The position numbers and the translations under genes were made by a program. Under the pieces are notes generated by a model. It ran no database searches. It saw only the letters and a program-made list of their open reading frames with translations, and was not told the origin of the DNA. Positions 46,969-56,099 of a stretch of 64,000 nt of DNA are shown piece after piece (position 1 is the stretch's first letter; every line of letters starts with the position of its first letter). The DNA is taken from NCBI GenBank assembly GCA_947259995.1, contig CAMYOK010000002.1, positions 124,001 through 188,000 on the forward strand. Reading direction: 5' to 3'. The stretch comes from an uncultured Pseudomonadales bacterium. GTDB taxonomy: Bacteria; Pseudomonadota; Gammaproteobacteria; Pseudomonadales; Pseudohongiellaceae.

Positions 46969-47994
46969 CTAGGCCACACTCAACACTAATTTGCCGATCA
47001 TTGACCCCGATTCGAGTTTAGCATGGGCCTTGAGAAGATTAGTGGCCTCTAGGTTGCCAAAGTGCTCTGTACGCGTGTGTTGGAGTTTCCCCTTGTCGAA
47101 CAAAGCCGCCGCATCCGAAAGTAACACCCCCTGCTGCGCCATGTCGGCAGTCTGAAAACGTGCCCGGGTGAACATAAACTCCCAAGTAATCGCGACACTT
47201 TTCGGCTTAAACAAGTTGATATTCACTGGCTGATTGGCCTCTGTATCTACAATCAAGCAAAGTTTTCCCTGTGGCCGAATGATGTCTGCCATACTGCGCC
47301 AATACTGCGCCGTGCCGACAAGGCAGAGAATATAATCCACCCCTTCAATCCCAACACGTTTGCATTCATCCTCTAGCTCTTCTTTGTGATTGAGCACCTC
47401 GTCTGCGCCCATCTCACGACACCATTGCTCGCTTTCTGGGCGAGAAGCTGTCGCGTAGACCTTCAAACCAGCTACCTTCTTAGCGAGCTGAATTGCTATG
47501 GAGCCCACACCCCCAGCCCCCCCAATGATCAAAATAGAGCGCTCTTTATTCGCCTTGGGATTCTTCGCAATGGCCATGCGTTCGAACATTGCCTCCCACG
47601 CCGTGATGGTCGTCAACGGCATCGCAGCAGCATCCTCAAAACTAAGAGATGCGGGTTTCTTGCCAACAAGTCGTTCGTCCACTAGGTGCAATTCGCTATT
47701 GCAGCCTGGCTGGGTCACATCCCCTGCATAATAAACTTCATCGCCTGCTTTGAACTCTGTGCATTGCTCGCCAACACTTTCTACGACGCCAGCACAATCC
47801 CACCCCAGCACCCGAGGAAAGTCTAAACGACTGCCTGCTGTCATCCGTATTTTGGTATCGACGGGGTTTACCGATACGGCACGGACTCGCACTAAGAGTT
47901 GTCGTCCGCTGGCAGTAGGGGTAGGGATCTCGACATCTTCTAGGGCATTGGGATCAGCGACAGGTAACGAATTATGGACTCCAACAGCTTTCAT
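46969..47994 (-). CDS. zinc-independent medium-chain dehydrogenase, quinone oxidoreductase-like
   Basis: A 341-residue MDR enzyme. The N-terminal GroES-like part has VSVNPVDTKIRM and LGWDCAGVVESVGEQC; the Rossmann fold has the NADP motif IIGGAGGVGSIAIQLAKK. The catalytic zinc ligands of alcohol dehydrogenases are not seen, so a quinone or enone reductase activity with NADPH is likely. The start at 47994 has GAGGAAC upstream. It is divergent from the membrane protein at 48157. Confidence 0.87.
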   Translation of the reverse strand: MKAVGVHNSLPVADPNALEDVEIPTPTASGRQLLVRVRAVSVNPVDTKIRMTAGSRLDFPRVLGWDCAGVVESVGEQCTEFKAGDEVYYAGDVTQPGCNSELHLVDERLVGKKPASLSFEDAAAMPLTTITAWEAMFERMAIAKNPKANKERSILIIGGAGGVGSIAIQLAKKVAGLKVYATASRPESEQWCREMGADEVLNHKEELEDECKRVGIEGVDYILCLVGTAQYWRSMADIIRPQGKLCLIVDTEANQPVNINLFKPKSVAITWEFMFTRARFQTADMAQQGVLLSDAAALFDKGKLQHTRTEHFGNLEATNLLKAHAKLESGSMIGKLVLSVA

Positions 47995-48156
47995 AATGTT
48001 CCTCATTCTTATTATTAAGGGGACAACACTCGCTATTATTACACTGCGCATCGCCAAGCCACAATCTATGCGTGGCCCAGTTGCTAGCATTAGGGCAAAA
48101 ACGACTGCTATGATGCGCCACAGAAACATTCATGCAGCAAAAAGAGCAGCTCCCCA

Positions 48157-48543
48157 ATGTTGGGTAAGATCTTATTTACCATCGTCATCATTTTACTTGG
48201 ATTTCTGTGGGTTCGAAGAAATCGTGAGCAGGAGCGACGGCAAGCGCAAAAGCCATCCATCCCTGCACCGCACTCAGAAGCAGCGCCTCCCGCACTGAAC
48301 GACTACCGTTTCGCCGCCTATTTATTCTTGGCGCTGATGATTGGTTCGGGCTCCTATCTCTATTATCTACGTTGGCAAGATGACCATCGTTTAGTCACGG
48401 TGCTACTGCACCGCGATGGCTCGCAAACACCGGTGACTTATCAAGTACAAAAAAGCGAATTAGAAGCACGGGCTTTCACCACCATCGATGGCGTTCGAGT
48501 CACAGTAGCGGACAGTGAGCGCATGGAAGTCATCGGCCTCTGA
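48157..48543 (+). CDS. membrane protein upstream of a YdeP-like molybdoenzyme
   Basis: A 128-residue protein with two hydrophobic helices (about residues 3-19 and 52-70) and a C-terminal soluble part containing DGVRVTVADSERMEVIG. No known family. It starts 33 bases before the YdeP-type gene on the same strand and might anchor or assist that enzyme, by context only. Confidence 0.65.
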   Translation: MLGKILFTIVIILLGFLWVRRNREQERRQAQKPSIPAPHSEAAPPALNDYRFAAYLFLALMIGSGSYLYYLRWQDDHRLVTVLLHRDGSQTPVTYQVQKSELEARAFTTIDGVRVTVADSERMEVIGL

Positions 48544-48575
48544 GGCAGCCCCTCTCAATACGCAGCGAGCAACTT

Positions 48576-50786
48576 ATGAGCAAACACACCCAAAGCGATG
48601 ATAAAAACCTCCCCATAGGCGGGGGGCTCAAAGCGGTGCAGTACGTACTTTCCCTCGCAGGCAATGTGGGGCCACGACGCCTTGCACAAGCGGTACGCTC
48701 TAAAAACACCTGCAAAGCCTGCGCCTTTGGCACCGGCGGCCAGCGCGGCGGCCTGCACAACGAGCACAACAGCGGTATAGAGATCTGCAATAAAAACATC
48801 CAAGCACAATCTGGCGACATGCGTGCTGCGATACCTAGTGCTATTTTCACCGACAACAGCATTGAAGAGTTACAGCAGCTATCTGGCAGAGAACTCGAAG
48901 CGCTCGGCCGACTTGCCCACCCCCTCTATAAGGCACCGGGAGCAGATCGTTATCGCATCATTACTTATGACGAGGCGATTTCCCGCATCAGCGAGAAAAT
49001 GCAGCAAGTCGACCCGCAACGTAGCTTCTTTTATAGCTCTGGACGTTCATCGAACGAAGCCGCTTTTATCCTGCAATTATTTGCACGACTGTTTGGCAGC
49101 AATCACGTCAACAATTGCTCTTATTATTGCCACCAAGCCTCCGGAGTTGGCCTACAAGCAAGCATTGGCACAAGCACGGCGACCGTACAATATGCCGATT
49201 TAGAACATGCCGATACTATCCTTGTTATCGGCGCCAATCCCGCCTCCAACCACCCACGCTTCCTCAAGGTCTTAATCGAGTGCAGGCGCAGAGGCGGCGA
49301 AGTCATTATTATCAATCCCGCACGAGAGCCTGGGCTGCTGCGCTTCGCCTCGCCAAGCAACTTCCGCTCGATGATTGCAGGTGGCGCGCAGATCGCATCG
49401 CATTATGTGCAACCGCACGTTGGGGGTGACCTCGCTCTTTTACAGGGCATCGCCAAAGCGATTTTAGCCGCAGGGGGCGAGAACAGCGACTTCATCACAG
49501 AACACTGCAACCATTTCGATACGTATCGAACGCACATCGAAGGGCTTGCTTGGCCTGACTTAGTCAAGCAAAGCGGAGTCGAAGAGACACAGATCCATGC
49601 CGTGGCGAAGCTTTTGCTAAACTCAAAGCGCAGCGTATTTAGCTGGGGAATGGGTGTGACCCATCACAGCAATGGCACAGATAATATAGAAGCCATTAAC
49701 AATCTTGCACTACTGCGCGGCATGATCGCCAAGCCCGGCAGCGGTTTATTGCCCCTGCGTGGGCACAGCAACGTGCAAGGAGTGGGCTCGATGGGAGTCA
49801 CCCCTGCCTTAAAAGAGCAGGTATTCGACAAACTCGAGAGCAGTTTAGGCATTCGCCTGCCTAGGAGCAAAGGCATGGATACGATGGCCTGTATGCGGGC
49901 CGCCCATAATGGGGCAATCGATTTCGCCTTTCTCTTGGGCGGTAATTTATATGCAGCCAGCCCCGACTCGGCTTATGCAGACAAGGCCTTAGCAGCCATC
50001 CCCTTCAAAGTACAAATTAGCTCTAGCCTAAACCTTAGCCATGTACACGGCCTGGGTGATGAAAGTCTCGTGCTGCCGATCCGCGTTCGAGACGAGGAAC
50101 AACAAGCAACGACACAGGAGTCTATGTTCAATTTCGTGCGTCTGAGCGATGGAGGCATTGAACGCATCGAAGATTTACGCTCGGAAGTTGACCTTATTAG
50201 CAATATCGCCGCCCAAGTCATCGACGAACAAATATTAGATTTCAAGGTTTTTGGCGATCATCACGAGATTCGCAGCGCCATTGCCAAAGTGATTCCTGGT
50301 TACGCACCGATCGATCAGCTCGACAAATTAAAGGAAGAGTTCCATGTACAAGGCCGCGTGCTTAAACAAGCTCTGTTCAATACAAAAGATGGCCGCGCTA
50401 ACTTCCGCATCCCCTCGCAGCCGCAGGCACTAGAGCCCGACAACGCCCTGCATTACACACTCAGCAGTGTTCGCAGCGAGGGCCAGTTCAATACGATTGT
50501 CTACTCTGATAACGATGTCTATCGAGGGCAAAGTGCACGCAATGTTGTTTTAATGCACCCATTGGATATTGCCAAAGAAGGTTTCGAGGATGGCATGCTA
50601 GTGCGACTCGACAATGAGACGGGCAGTATGCGTTCACTCACACTGCGTGCGTTCAATATTCGCCAGGGCAATCTATTGAGTTATTTCCCCGAGGCCAATG
50701 TGCTAGTTCCACTGGATGCAGACCCGCGCAGCCATACCCCCTCATTTAAGGCAGTCAAGGTACGCATATCACCGGAATCGACCTAA
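48576..50786 (+). CDS. FdhF/YdeP family molybdopterin oxidoreductase
   Basis: A 736-residue member of the DMSO-reductase superfamily. The N-terminal iron-sulfur cysteines (Cys46 and Cys49 in CKACAFGTGG, Cys71 in EICNKN) and SSGRSSNEAAFILQLFARLFG fit YdeP. The metal-ligand region reads NNCSYYCHQASGVGL. VIGANPASNHPRFL and GMGVTHHSNGTDNIEAI are cofactor-binding segments. E. coli YdeP is tied to acid resistance; no substrate is known. No fdhD or molybdenum cofactor genes lie beside it. A rho-independent terminator follows. Confidence 0.85.
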   Translation: MSKHTQSDDKNLPIGGGLKAVQYVLSLAGNVGPRRLAQAVRSKNTCKACAFGTGGQRGGLHNEHNSGIEICNKNIQAQSGDMRAAIPSAIFTDNSIEELQQLSGRELEALGRLAHPLYKAPGADRYRIITYDEAISRISEKMQQVDPQRSFFYSSGRSSNEAAFILQLFARLFGSNHVNNCSYYCHQASGVGLQASIGTSTATVQYADLEHADTILVIGANPASNHPRFLKVLIECRRRGGEVIIINPAREPGLLRFASPSNFRSMIAGGAQIASHYVQPHVGGDLALLQGIAKAILAAGGENSDFITEHCNHFDTYRTHIEGLAWPDLVKQSGVEETQIHAVAKLLLNSKRSVFSWGMGVTHHSNGTDNIEAINNLALLRGMIAKPGSGLLPLRGHSNVQGVGSMGVTPALKEQVFDKLESSLGIRLPRSKGMDTMACMRAAHNGAIDFAFLLGGNLYAASPDSAYADKALAAIPFKVQISSSLNLSHVHGLGDESLVLPIRVRDEEQQATTQESMFNFVRLSDGGIERIEDLRSEVDLISNIAAQVIDEQILDFKVFGDHHEIRSAIAKVIPGYAPIDQLDKLKEEFHVQGRVLKQALFNTKDGRANFRIPSQPQALEPDNALHYTLSSVRSEGQFNTIVYSDNDVYRGQSARNVVLMHPLDIAKEGFEDGMLVRLDNETGSMRSLTLRAFNIRQGNLLSYFPEANVLVPLDADPRSHTPSFKAVKVRISPEST

Positions 50787-50789
50787 AAC

Positions 50790-50816
50790 AGTGCATGCAT
50801 GGCACTGCTCTTTTTT
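50790..50816 (+). terminator. intrinsic terminator after the molybdoenzyme gene
   Basis: CAGTGC (50790-50795) pairs with GCACTG (50803-50808) around a 7-base loop, followed by CTCTTTTTT. The gene ends three bases before it. This is a typical intrinsic terminator. Confidence 0.85.
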
Positions 50817-50899
50817 GCGCCTCGCTTGGTCGAATTTTTCCGCGTAGGTATCGCTAAGCTGCTAGAATTAAAAACAATATTAATTTGACCAAGAGCATT

Positions 50900-51607
50900 A
50901 TGCGCCTGTTTCGACACCTCATTTTCTTAACCCTACTATTTCCCGCCTTTCTCCATGGGTCGGAAGAACTCGTCACCGTTGCGGATGGCAGTACTATTAA
51001 AGTCTTTGTGTTCTACCCAAAAAATTTCGGTGAAGGTCCATGGCCTCTTACCGTTTTAATGTCGGGAGGTACCGCTAACGAGTACGTTGTGCGTGCACAA
51101 TTCTGGCTTGGCCATGAACTCGCCAATCAAGGCTGGGCTATTGCCGTTCCAGTATCCCCTAATGACGATGGCTTTTTCGGCGCTAGCGGCGAGCGCATCC
51201 CTGAGGTCATTGCCAGCCTGCAAAGCTCTAACTCTATTCAGCCTGGCAAGACGCTCTTAGTGGGGGTCTCAAACGGCGGCAGCTCTGCACTCGAACTCGC
51301 GAGCCAGCACCCAGACAATTATTTTGGTGTCGTTGCGGTGCCTGGGATCATCAAAGACGAAACCAAAATCGGGAATTTCGACGGCTTGCCTGTCTACGTG
51401 CGCATTGGCGAGAATGATTTTCTGCGCTGGAATAAAGAACTACCGACACTCATTCGCCAGCTCACGGACGCGGGGGCAAAGGTCAACGCTAAACTTGAGC
51501 CTAATGCCAACCACGTCTTTCCGATCAACTGGAGTGAGCTCCAACCCTGGTTAGATAGCATCCGTGAAGACTCACTTCCCAGCGACAAAAGCGCCACCCT
51601 CCCTTAA
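50900..51607 (+). CDS. exported alpha/beta hydrolase
   Basis: A 235-residue protein with a signal peptide (to about residue 20) and a single alpha/beta hydrolase domain. The nucleophile elbow is GVSNGGS, and the C-terminal catalytic His is probably in ANHVFP. VLMSGGTANEYV after strand 3 forms the oxyanion hole. It resembles dienelactone hydrolase or feruloyl-esterase-like proteins, but the substrate is unknown. I start it at the ATG at 50900. It converges with the lipoprotein gene, overlapping by four bases. Confidence 0.75.
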   Translation: MRLFRHLIFLTLLFPAFLHGSEELVTVADGSTIKVFVFYPKNFGEGPWPLTVLMSGGTANEYVVRAQFWLGHELANQGWAIAVPVSPNDDGFFGASGERIPEVIASLQSSNSIQPGKTLLVGVSNGGSSALELASQHPDNYFGVVAVPGIIKDETKIGNFDGLPVYVRIGENDFLRWNKELPTLIRQLTDAGAKVNAKLEPNANHVFPINWSELQPWLDSIREDSLPSDKSATLP

Positions 51608-51963
51608 AAGCGGCTATCTTCTACCCAATAGTCTGTTACGACATTGTCAGTGATCTCTATCGAAAGCTGGCTCTCTTGGGTTTTCTCAACATCGATGTGA
51701 AACAGCAGGAACAAACCGAGCTCGGTTTCCACTTCACTCTTATTGCTGTAATGCCATAGCTGCGATCCGTCTTCAAACCGAGTCTTGCGGCTTGGTTCAC
51801 CAAAATTACTGCGTACCCAAGACGCACTGGTCTGCCCTCGCTGCATGCGCGACACTTCGCGCTCGCTCCAGCTAGCATTCTGGGTGCGAGTATCTGAATC
51901 CACCGTAAACAAACACCCCGTCATTAGCAGCATTCCTGAAATCACCATCAGCCTTTTCCACAT
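51604..51963 (-). CDS. lipoprotein with SmpA/BamE-like domain
   Basis: A 119-residue protein with a lipobox LMTGC (Cys17 after trimming to the ATG at 51963). The rest, SRMQRGQTSASWVRSNFGEPSRKTRFEDGSQLWHY broken into a helix-strand pattern around residues 38-70, looks like an SmpA/BamE-like fold, where a small lipoprotein helps outer-membrane assembly. This assignment is tentative. GAGGA lies 7 bases before the start. Confidence 0.65.
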   Translation of the reverse strand: MWKRLMVISGMLLMTGCLFTVDSDTRTQNASWSEREVSRMQRGQTSASWVRSNFGEPSRKTRFEDGSQLWHYSNKSEVETELGLFLLFHIDVEKTQESQLSIEITDNVVTDYWVEDSRF

Positions 51964-52168
51964 TGCGCTATCCTCTTCATTTATTGTTTTCAAAAAACCC
52001 CCTTAAGCCGAAAATGCCTAGGGTTCACATCATCTTAGTCAGTTCAGATGAATCAAAGCTGAATCAAGTCAAATCACTAAAGTTTTCCTATTCCGAGTGA
52101 TTTCCTCTATTATCGCCAGCACTTAAAGAATTCGTATTCAGTCGTTAATTAGGAGTAATAAAAACATC

Positions 52169-52537
52169 ATGTATACATTGGTAAAAATCATTCATATGAG
52201 CTGTGCAATGATCTCAGTTCTCGGCTTTATTGCGCGCGGCATTTTAAAGATCAAAGAATCCCCAGTCGTTGAGAAAAAACTTGTTAAAGTTCTCCCACAC
52301 GTGATTGACACCGTGTTATTGCTTAGCGCCATTACGCTTGTCGTAATGTCAGGGCAATATCCTTGGGTCGCACCCTGGGTCGGCGCTAAGATTTTAGGCT
52401 TGGTTGTATACATCGGTTTGGGTGTCGTTGTAATGCGCACAGCAAAAACATCAAAAGCTCGGATGATTGCTTTCATTCTTGCGATCATTACCGCGCTATA
52501 TATTTTTATGGTTGCCGGCACAAAAACGATTTTTTAG
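52169..52537 (+). CDS. SirB family membrane protein
   Basis: A 122-residue protein with four hydrophobic helices. KIIHMSCAMISVLGFIARG and VLPHVIDTVLLLSAITLV are typical of SirB2-like invasion regulator relatives; the family is broad and its function is not known outside Salmonella. AGGAGT precedes the ATG. It ends 18 bases before the -35 region of the leader transcript for the MFS transporter. Confidence 0.85.
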   Translation: MYTLVKIIHMSCAMISVLGFIARGILKIKESPVVEKKLVKVLPHVIDTVLLLSAITLVVMSGQYPWVAPWVGAKILGLVVYIGLGVVVMRTAKTSKARMIAFILAIITALYIFMVAGTKTIF

Positions 52538-52555
52538 ACCATCCGTTTTTATTGC

Positions 52556-52583
52556 TTGACATATAAAAATTTAAGCATAAAAT
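52556..52583 (+). promoter_or_regulatory. sigma-70 promoter for the attenuator/MFS transcript
   Basis: A perfect -35 TTGACA (52556-52561) and TAAAAT (52578-52583) separated by 16 bases. The predicted start is near 52590, giving a leader of about 260 bases before the MFS start codon. Confidence 0.8.
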
Positions 52584-52619
52584 TCGCGCCTTAGATTTCA
52601 ATCACAAAGATTCAGAAAA

Positions 52620-52730
52620 ATGTTTACTCAAATCAACCATCGCAACACAGCTCCACAGATCACAGCCATCACGGTTGCGCGTCTGTCGTGCGTGCGTGGC
52701 ATGAAGACCTGGGAGGTCCATTTAGAGTAG
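52620..52730 (+). CDS. 36-residue leader peptide of an attenuator
   Basis: An ATG at 52620 opens a 36-codon ORF ending at TAG 52728-52730. Codons 14-19 are rich in Ile/Thr/Val and codons 21-28 carry two Arg, one Cys and Met, with no run of a single amino acid. The last codons (Thr30 to Glu36) overlap the 5' strand of an antiterminator (52709-52727). The ribosome site is weak (AGA-rich). Translation is inferred from its placement between promoter and terminator. Confidence 0.6.
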   Translation: MFTQINHRNTAPQITAITVARLSCVRGMKTWEVHLE

Positions 52731-52757
52731 ATTTTTGATCAAAATATTTTTGCATTA

Positions 52758-52798
52758 AAAAAGGCCTCTAAGTTCCCAGCGAATTTAGAGGCCTTTTT
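52758..52798 (+). terminator. attenuator terminator with competing antiterminator
   Basis: Terminator: AAAAAGGCCTCTAA (52758-52771) pairs perfectly with TTAGAGGCCTTTTT (52785-52798), ending in five T. Antiterminator: CTGGGA (52709-52714) can pair with TCCCAG (52774-52779), and TTAGAG (52722-52727) with CTCTAA (52766-52771), which would disrupt the terminator. A GACCT-GGG-AGGTC hairpin (52706-52718) competes in turn. The 54 bases after the terminator end at the MFS start. Confidence 0.8.
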
Positions 52799-52851
52799 CT
52801 TTACTCAAGAAAAAAGTACTGCCCATAAAGAGGCCGAGTACAGGGGGACCT

Positions 52852-54084
52852 ATGTCCACAGAAAACACAAAAAACACAAATATCGCTTTGGGTGCAGCAC
52901 TAAAGCGAAATATTCGTGTGATATATGCATTGGCATTCTTCCATGCCTTCATGCTCATTGCACCTGTACTCGTGCCCTTCTTTGAATCCAAGGGCTTGAC
53001 GATTGCACAGATATTTTACCTACAAGCAATATTCGCTGGCACTATAATGTTACTGGAGGCCCCTTCTGGCTATCTTGCGGACAAATTTGGTCGCCGCGCT
53101 GTACTTCTAGTGGGAAGTCTTGCCCACGGAATAGGTTCATTGTGCCTATTATTTGCTGACGGGTTTATCGGTTTAGCGTTGTTCGAACTTGTACTTGGCA
53201 TCGCAGCCAGCATGATGTCTGGCGCAGACCTAGCGCTTCTGTATGACTCCGAGCAAGCACTCAGCACCGAGACAGAAGAGCACAGCGGCAGTATTGCCCA
53301 TTTAACCTCAACAAAAGCATTCGCTGCAGGGGCAGGGGCATTATTGGGTGGAGGGCTGGCGCTTTGGTCATTCGACATAATCTTGCTTGCACAGACACCG
53401 CTGGCATGGATATGCCTAGCGCTTGCACTGCTCATCTTCGAACCACCTAAGGCGCATGAGTCTGAGCAGAAAACCCCCTTGAACTTTAGAGGAATTTATC
53501 ACCACCTCCTTAAAGGAGATAAACTTTTACGTCAGGTATTCTTTGCTATTCCTTTGTATAACCTGAGCACCTTTCAAGTCGTCTGGCTCATTCAGCCTTA
53601 TTGGCAGGAGCGCGGATTGTCATTGATGATGTTTGGCGTGTTGTGGTTTGCGCAAAACATGACCGTTGGAGTTGCCAGCCATTTCGGCCACGCTGTCGAA
53701 AAGCATAGAGGGGCCGTGTTCGCACTGCTGCTGATTGGGCTTTTACCTATAGCCGCACACTTTGGCATGGCTTGGTTAAACGGATGGTATGGGATAGCAC
53801 TATGTTTCATCGTATTTTTCTGTCGTGGCCTCTATCAGGTCACCCTAGTCAATGCTTTGAACAGACGCGTGCCTGGTAGTGTCCGTGCTACGGTCAATTC
53901 GCTGACGAGCCTAACATTCAGGTTTGGGTTTGTATTGACAGGACCGCTTCTTGGACACATTGCCCAGACTCGGGGTTTATCGACGGCACTCAATATGCTC
54001 GGCTTCAGTTCTTTACTGATGTTTCTGCTAATAATGCTGCCGCTAATTCGCGCCGTTAAAAAAATGCAAGGCAGTGTAGCGTAA
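52852..54084 (+). CDS. MFS transporter behind an attenuator
   Basis: A 410-residue major facilitator protein with about 12 helices. The loop 2-3 signature is seen as GYLADKFGRRAVLLVG. The substrate cannot be read; it is neither a clear sugar nor a clear amino-acid permease, and an efflux pump for drugs or metabolites fits the attenuator control. AGGGGG precedes the ATG. A 36-residue leader ORF and a terminator lie directly upstream. Confidence 0.85.
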   Translation: MSTENTKNTNIALGAALKRNIRVIYALAFFHAFMLIAPVLVPFFESKGLTIAQIFYLQAIFAGTIMLLEAPSGYLADKFGRRAVLLVGSLAHGIGSLCLLFADGFIGLALFELVLGIAASMMSGADLALLYDSEQALSTETEEHSGSIAHLTSTKAFAAGAGALLGGGLALWSFDIILLAQTPLAWICLALALLIFEPPKAHESEQKTPLNFRGIYHHLLKGDKLLRQVFFAIPLYNLSTFQVVWLIQPYWQERGLSLMMFGVLWFAQNMTVGVASHFGHAVEKHRGAVFALLLIGLLPIAAHFGMAWLNGWYGIALCFIVFFCRGLYQVTLVNALNRRVPGSVRATVNSLTSLTFRFGFVLTGPLLGHIAQTRGLSTALNMLGFSSLLMFLLIMLPLIRAVKKMQGSVA

Positions 54085-54094
54085 GCCCTCACCC

Positions 54095-54183
54095 AGCTTG
54101 GCAACGCACCATTATTGAGCATTGCCAAGCTAGGCGTGGGGCGAGCGCACGGGGTTGGTGCTTTACCGGGCGCCGTGGTAAAG
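54095..54183 (+). terminator. two hairpins between the MFS gene and glnK
   Basis: AGCTTGGCAA (54095-54104) pairs with TTGCCAAGCT (54122-54131), and CTTTACC (54161-54167) with GGTAAAG (54177-54183), the latter followed by TTT. Either could end MFS transcription. The region up to glnK contains nothing else I can identify; no clear sigma-54 promoter was found. Confidence 0.55.
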
Positions 54184-54304
54184 TTTGCCCGCTATTTAAG
54201 AGCAAACTTGTCACGCTTTCCATACAGTTACGCCTTATTTCCTAGGTCTGCTTAAAATGGGCTGCAAGGCAAGCTTGTGCACCGAAGCGACGCATGCCAA
54301 TTAA

Positions 54305-54661
<357 letters not shown>

Positions 54662-54671
54662 GGACCAGCCC

Positions 54672-55985
54672 ATGACGATAATAAAAAAAATTCCAACCCT
54701 GCTCACGGCAACTCTTTTAACGCTGATTCCCGCTGCCAGCTTTGCGGCCGAGGCACAAGTTGACGGTGCTAATACAGCATGGATTTTGACAGCCACGGCC
54801 TTGGTTTTATTTATGACTGTCCCTGGCCTCTCTCTTTTCTATGCAGGCCTTGTGCGTAGCAAGAACGTCTTATCTGTTTTAATGCAATGTTTCTCTATAG
54901 CAGCGCTCGTCTCCATCATTTGGTTGTTGGTTGGATATAGCATCTCCTTTGGCCCTGCGGAGAGTGGCTTTTGGGGCGGCTTAGACAAGGCTTTCTTGAA
55001 CGGCGTGACCCAAAACTCGATCTGGGGTGATATTCCCGAATCACTGTTTGTCGCCTTCCAAATGACTTTCGCCATCATCACCCCAGCGCTCATTGTGGGC
55101 GCGTTCGCCGAACGTATTAAGTTTTCATCGATGCTTTTGTTCAGCGGCCTCTGGGTGGTGTTTGTCTACTTCCCCGTTTGCCATTGGGTATGGGCCGAAC
55201 ACGGCTGGCTGTATCAAATGGGTTTAATCGACTTTGCAGGCGGTACAGTGGTTCACGTTACAGCTGGGGTTGCAGCTGTAGTCACCGCCATCATGCTCGG
55301 CGCGCGCAAGGGCTTCTTAGTCACGCCCATGATGCCCCACAATCTAACGATGACCTTCATCGGCGCGGGCATGCTTTGGGTGGGGTGGTTTGGCTTCAAT
55401 GCTGGCAGCGCTTTAGCGGCAAACGGCAGTGCTGGCATGGCGCTCCTTGCAACCCACCTTTCGGCATCAGCCGGCGCCTTGACTTGGATGTCAATTGAAT
55501 GGGTACGCCATGGCAAGCCTAGCGGCCTTGGTGCGGTGACCGGACTCGTGGCAGGCCTTGCGACTATTACACCCGCGTCGGGCTCTGTCGGCCCAGCTGG
55601 CGGACTCGTACTAGGGGTGATGGGCGGCGCTTTGTGCTTCACAGCCACTTACTATCTTAAACAAAAAGTTAAGATTGATGATTCCCTCGATGTATTCCCT
55701 GTGCACGGCGTGGGCGGCATACTCGGTACGCTGCTTGCTGGCGTGTTCGTCTCACAAGACCTGGGCGTATTCAGTGGCAATGGCTATGCTGAAGGCATGA
55801 ACATGGCTTCACAGCTAGGCGTGCAAGTCGTAGGGATTCTGGCGACGGGCGCCTATACGGCTGTTCTCACTATCATCTTGTTCAAGTTTGTTGGCGTCGT
55901 CACTTCAGGGTATCGAGTCACCGATGACGAAGAGCAGATGGGTCTGGATATATCCGACCACGACGAGAAAGGGTATTCCATGTAA
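54672..55985 (+). CDS. amtB: ammonium transporter AmtB
   Basis: A 437-residue ammonium channel with signal peptide (to about residue 24) and 11 helices. GLSLFYAGLVRSKNVLS, the Amt signature DFAGGTVVHVTAGVAAVV and GFNAGSALAANG are clear, along with the His in NFPVHG-type VFPVHGVGG. The start at 54672 follows AAGGA; the longer frame would overlap glnK in a shadow. It pairs with glnK, 10 bases upstream. Confidence 0.96.
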   Translation: MTIIKKIPTLLTATLLTLIPAASFAAEAQVDGANTAWILTATALVLFMTVPGLSLFYAGLVRSKNVLSVLMQCFSIAALVSIIWLLVGYSISFGPAESGFWGGLDKAFLNGVTQNSIWGDIPESLFVAFQMTFAIITPALIVGAFAERIKFSSMLLFSGLWVVFVYFPVCHWVWAEHGWLYQMGLIDFAGGTVVHVTAGVAAVVTAIMLGARKGFLVTPMMPHNLTMTFIGAGMLWVGWFGFNAGSALAANGSAGMALLATHLSASAGALTWMSIEWVRHGKPSGLGAVTGLVAGLATITPASGSVGPAGGLVLGVMGGALCFTATYYLKQKVKIDDSLDVFPVHGVGGILGTLLAGVFVSQDLGVFSGNGYAEGMNMASQLGVQVVGILATGAYTAVLTIILFKFVGVVTSGYRVTDDEEQMGLDISDHDEKGYSM

Positions 55986-55992
55986 GTTGTAT

Positions 55993-56030
55993 GCGGTGCA
56001 GCACAGCACAAGTGCTGCACCGCGGATTTT
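55993..56030 (+). terminator. intrinsic terminator after amtB
   Basis: GCGGTGCAGCAC (55993-56004) pairs perfectly with GTGCTGCACCGC (56012-56023) around a 7-base loop, then GGATTTTA. It lies 7 bases after the amtB stop. Confidence 0.85.
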
Positions 56031-56099
56031 ATGCCCTTCTAATCTGCACTATACTCTCGCAACGACTTTCGAATTTGCAACCACCTAGAGGAATTGCCG

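Noticed and set aside
52050..52068. Direct repeat TGAATCAA with 11-base period before the SirB-like gene
   Set aside because: Two short A/T-rich copies only; may be chance without comparison to relatives.
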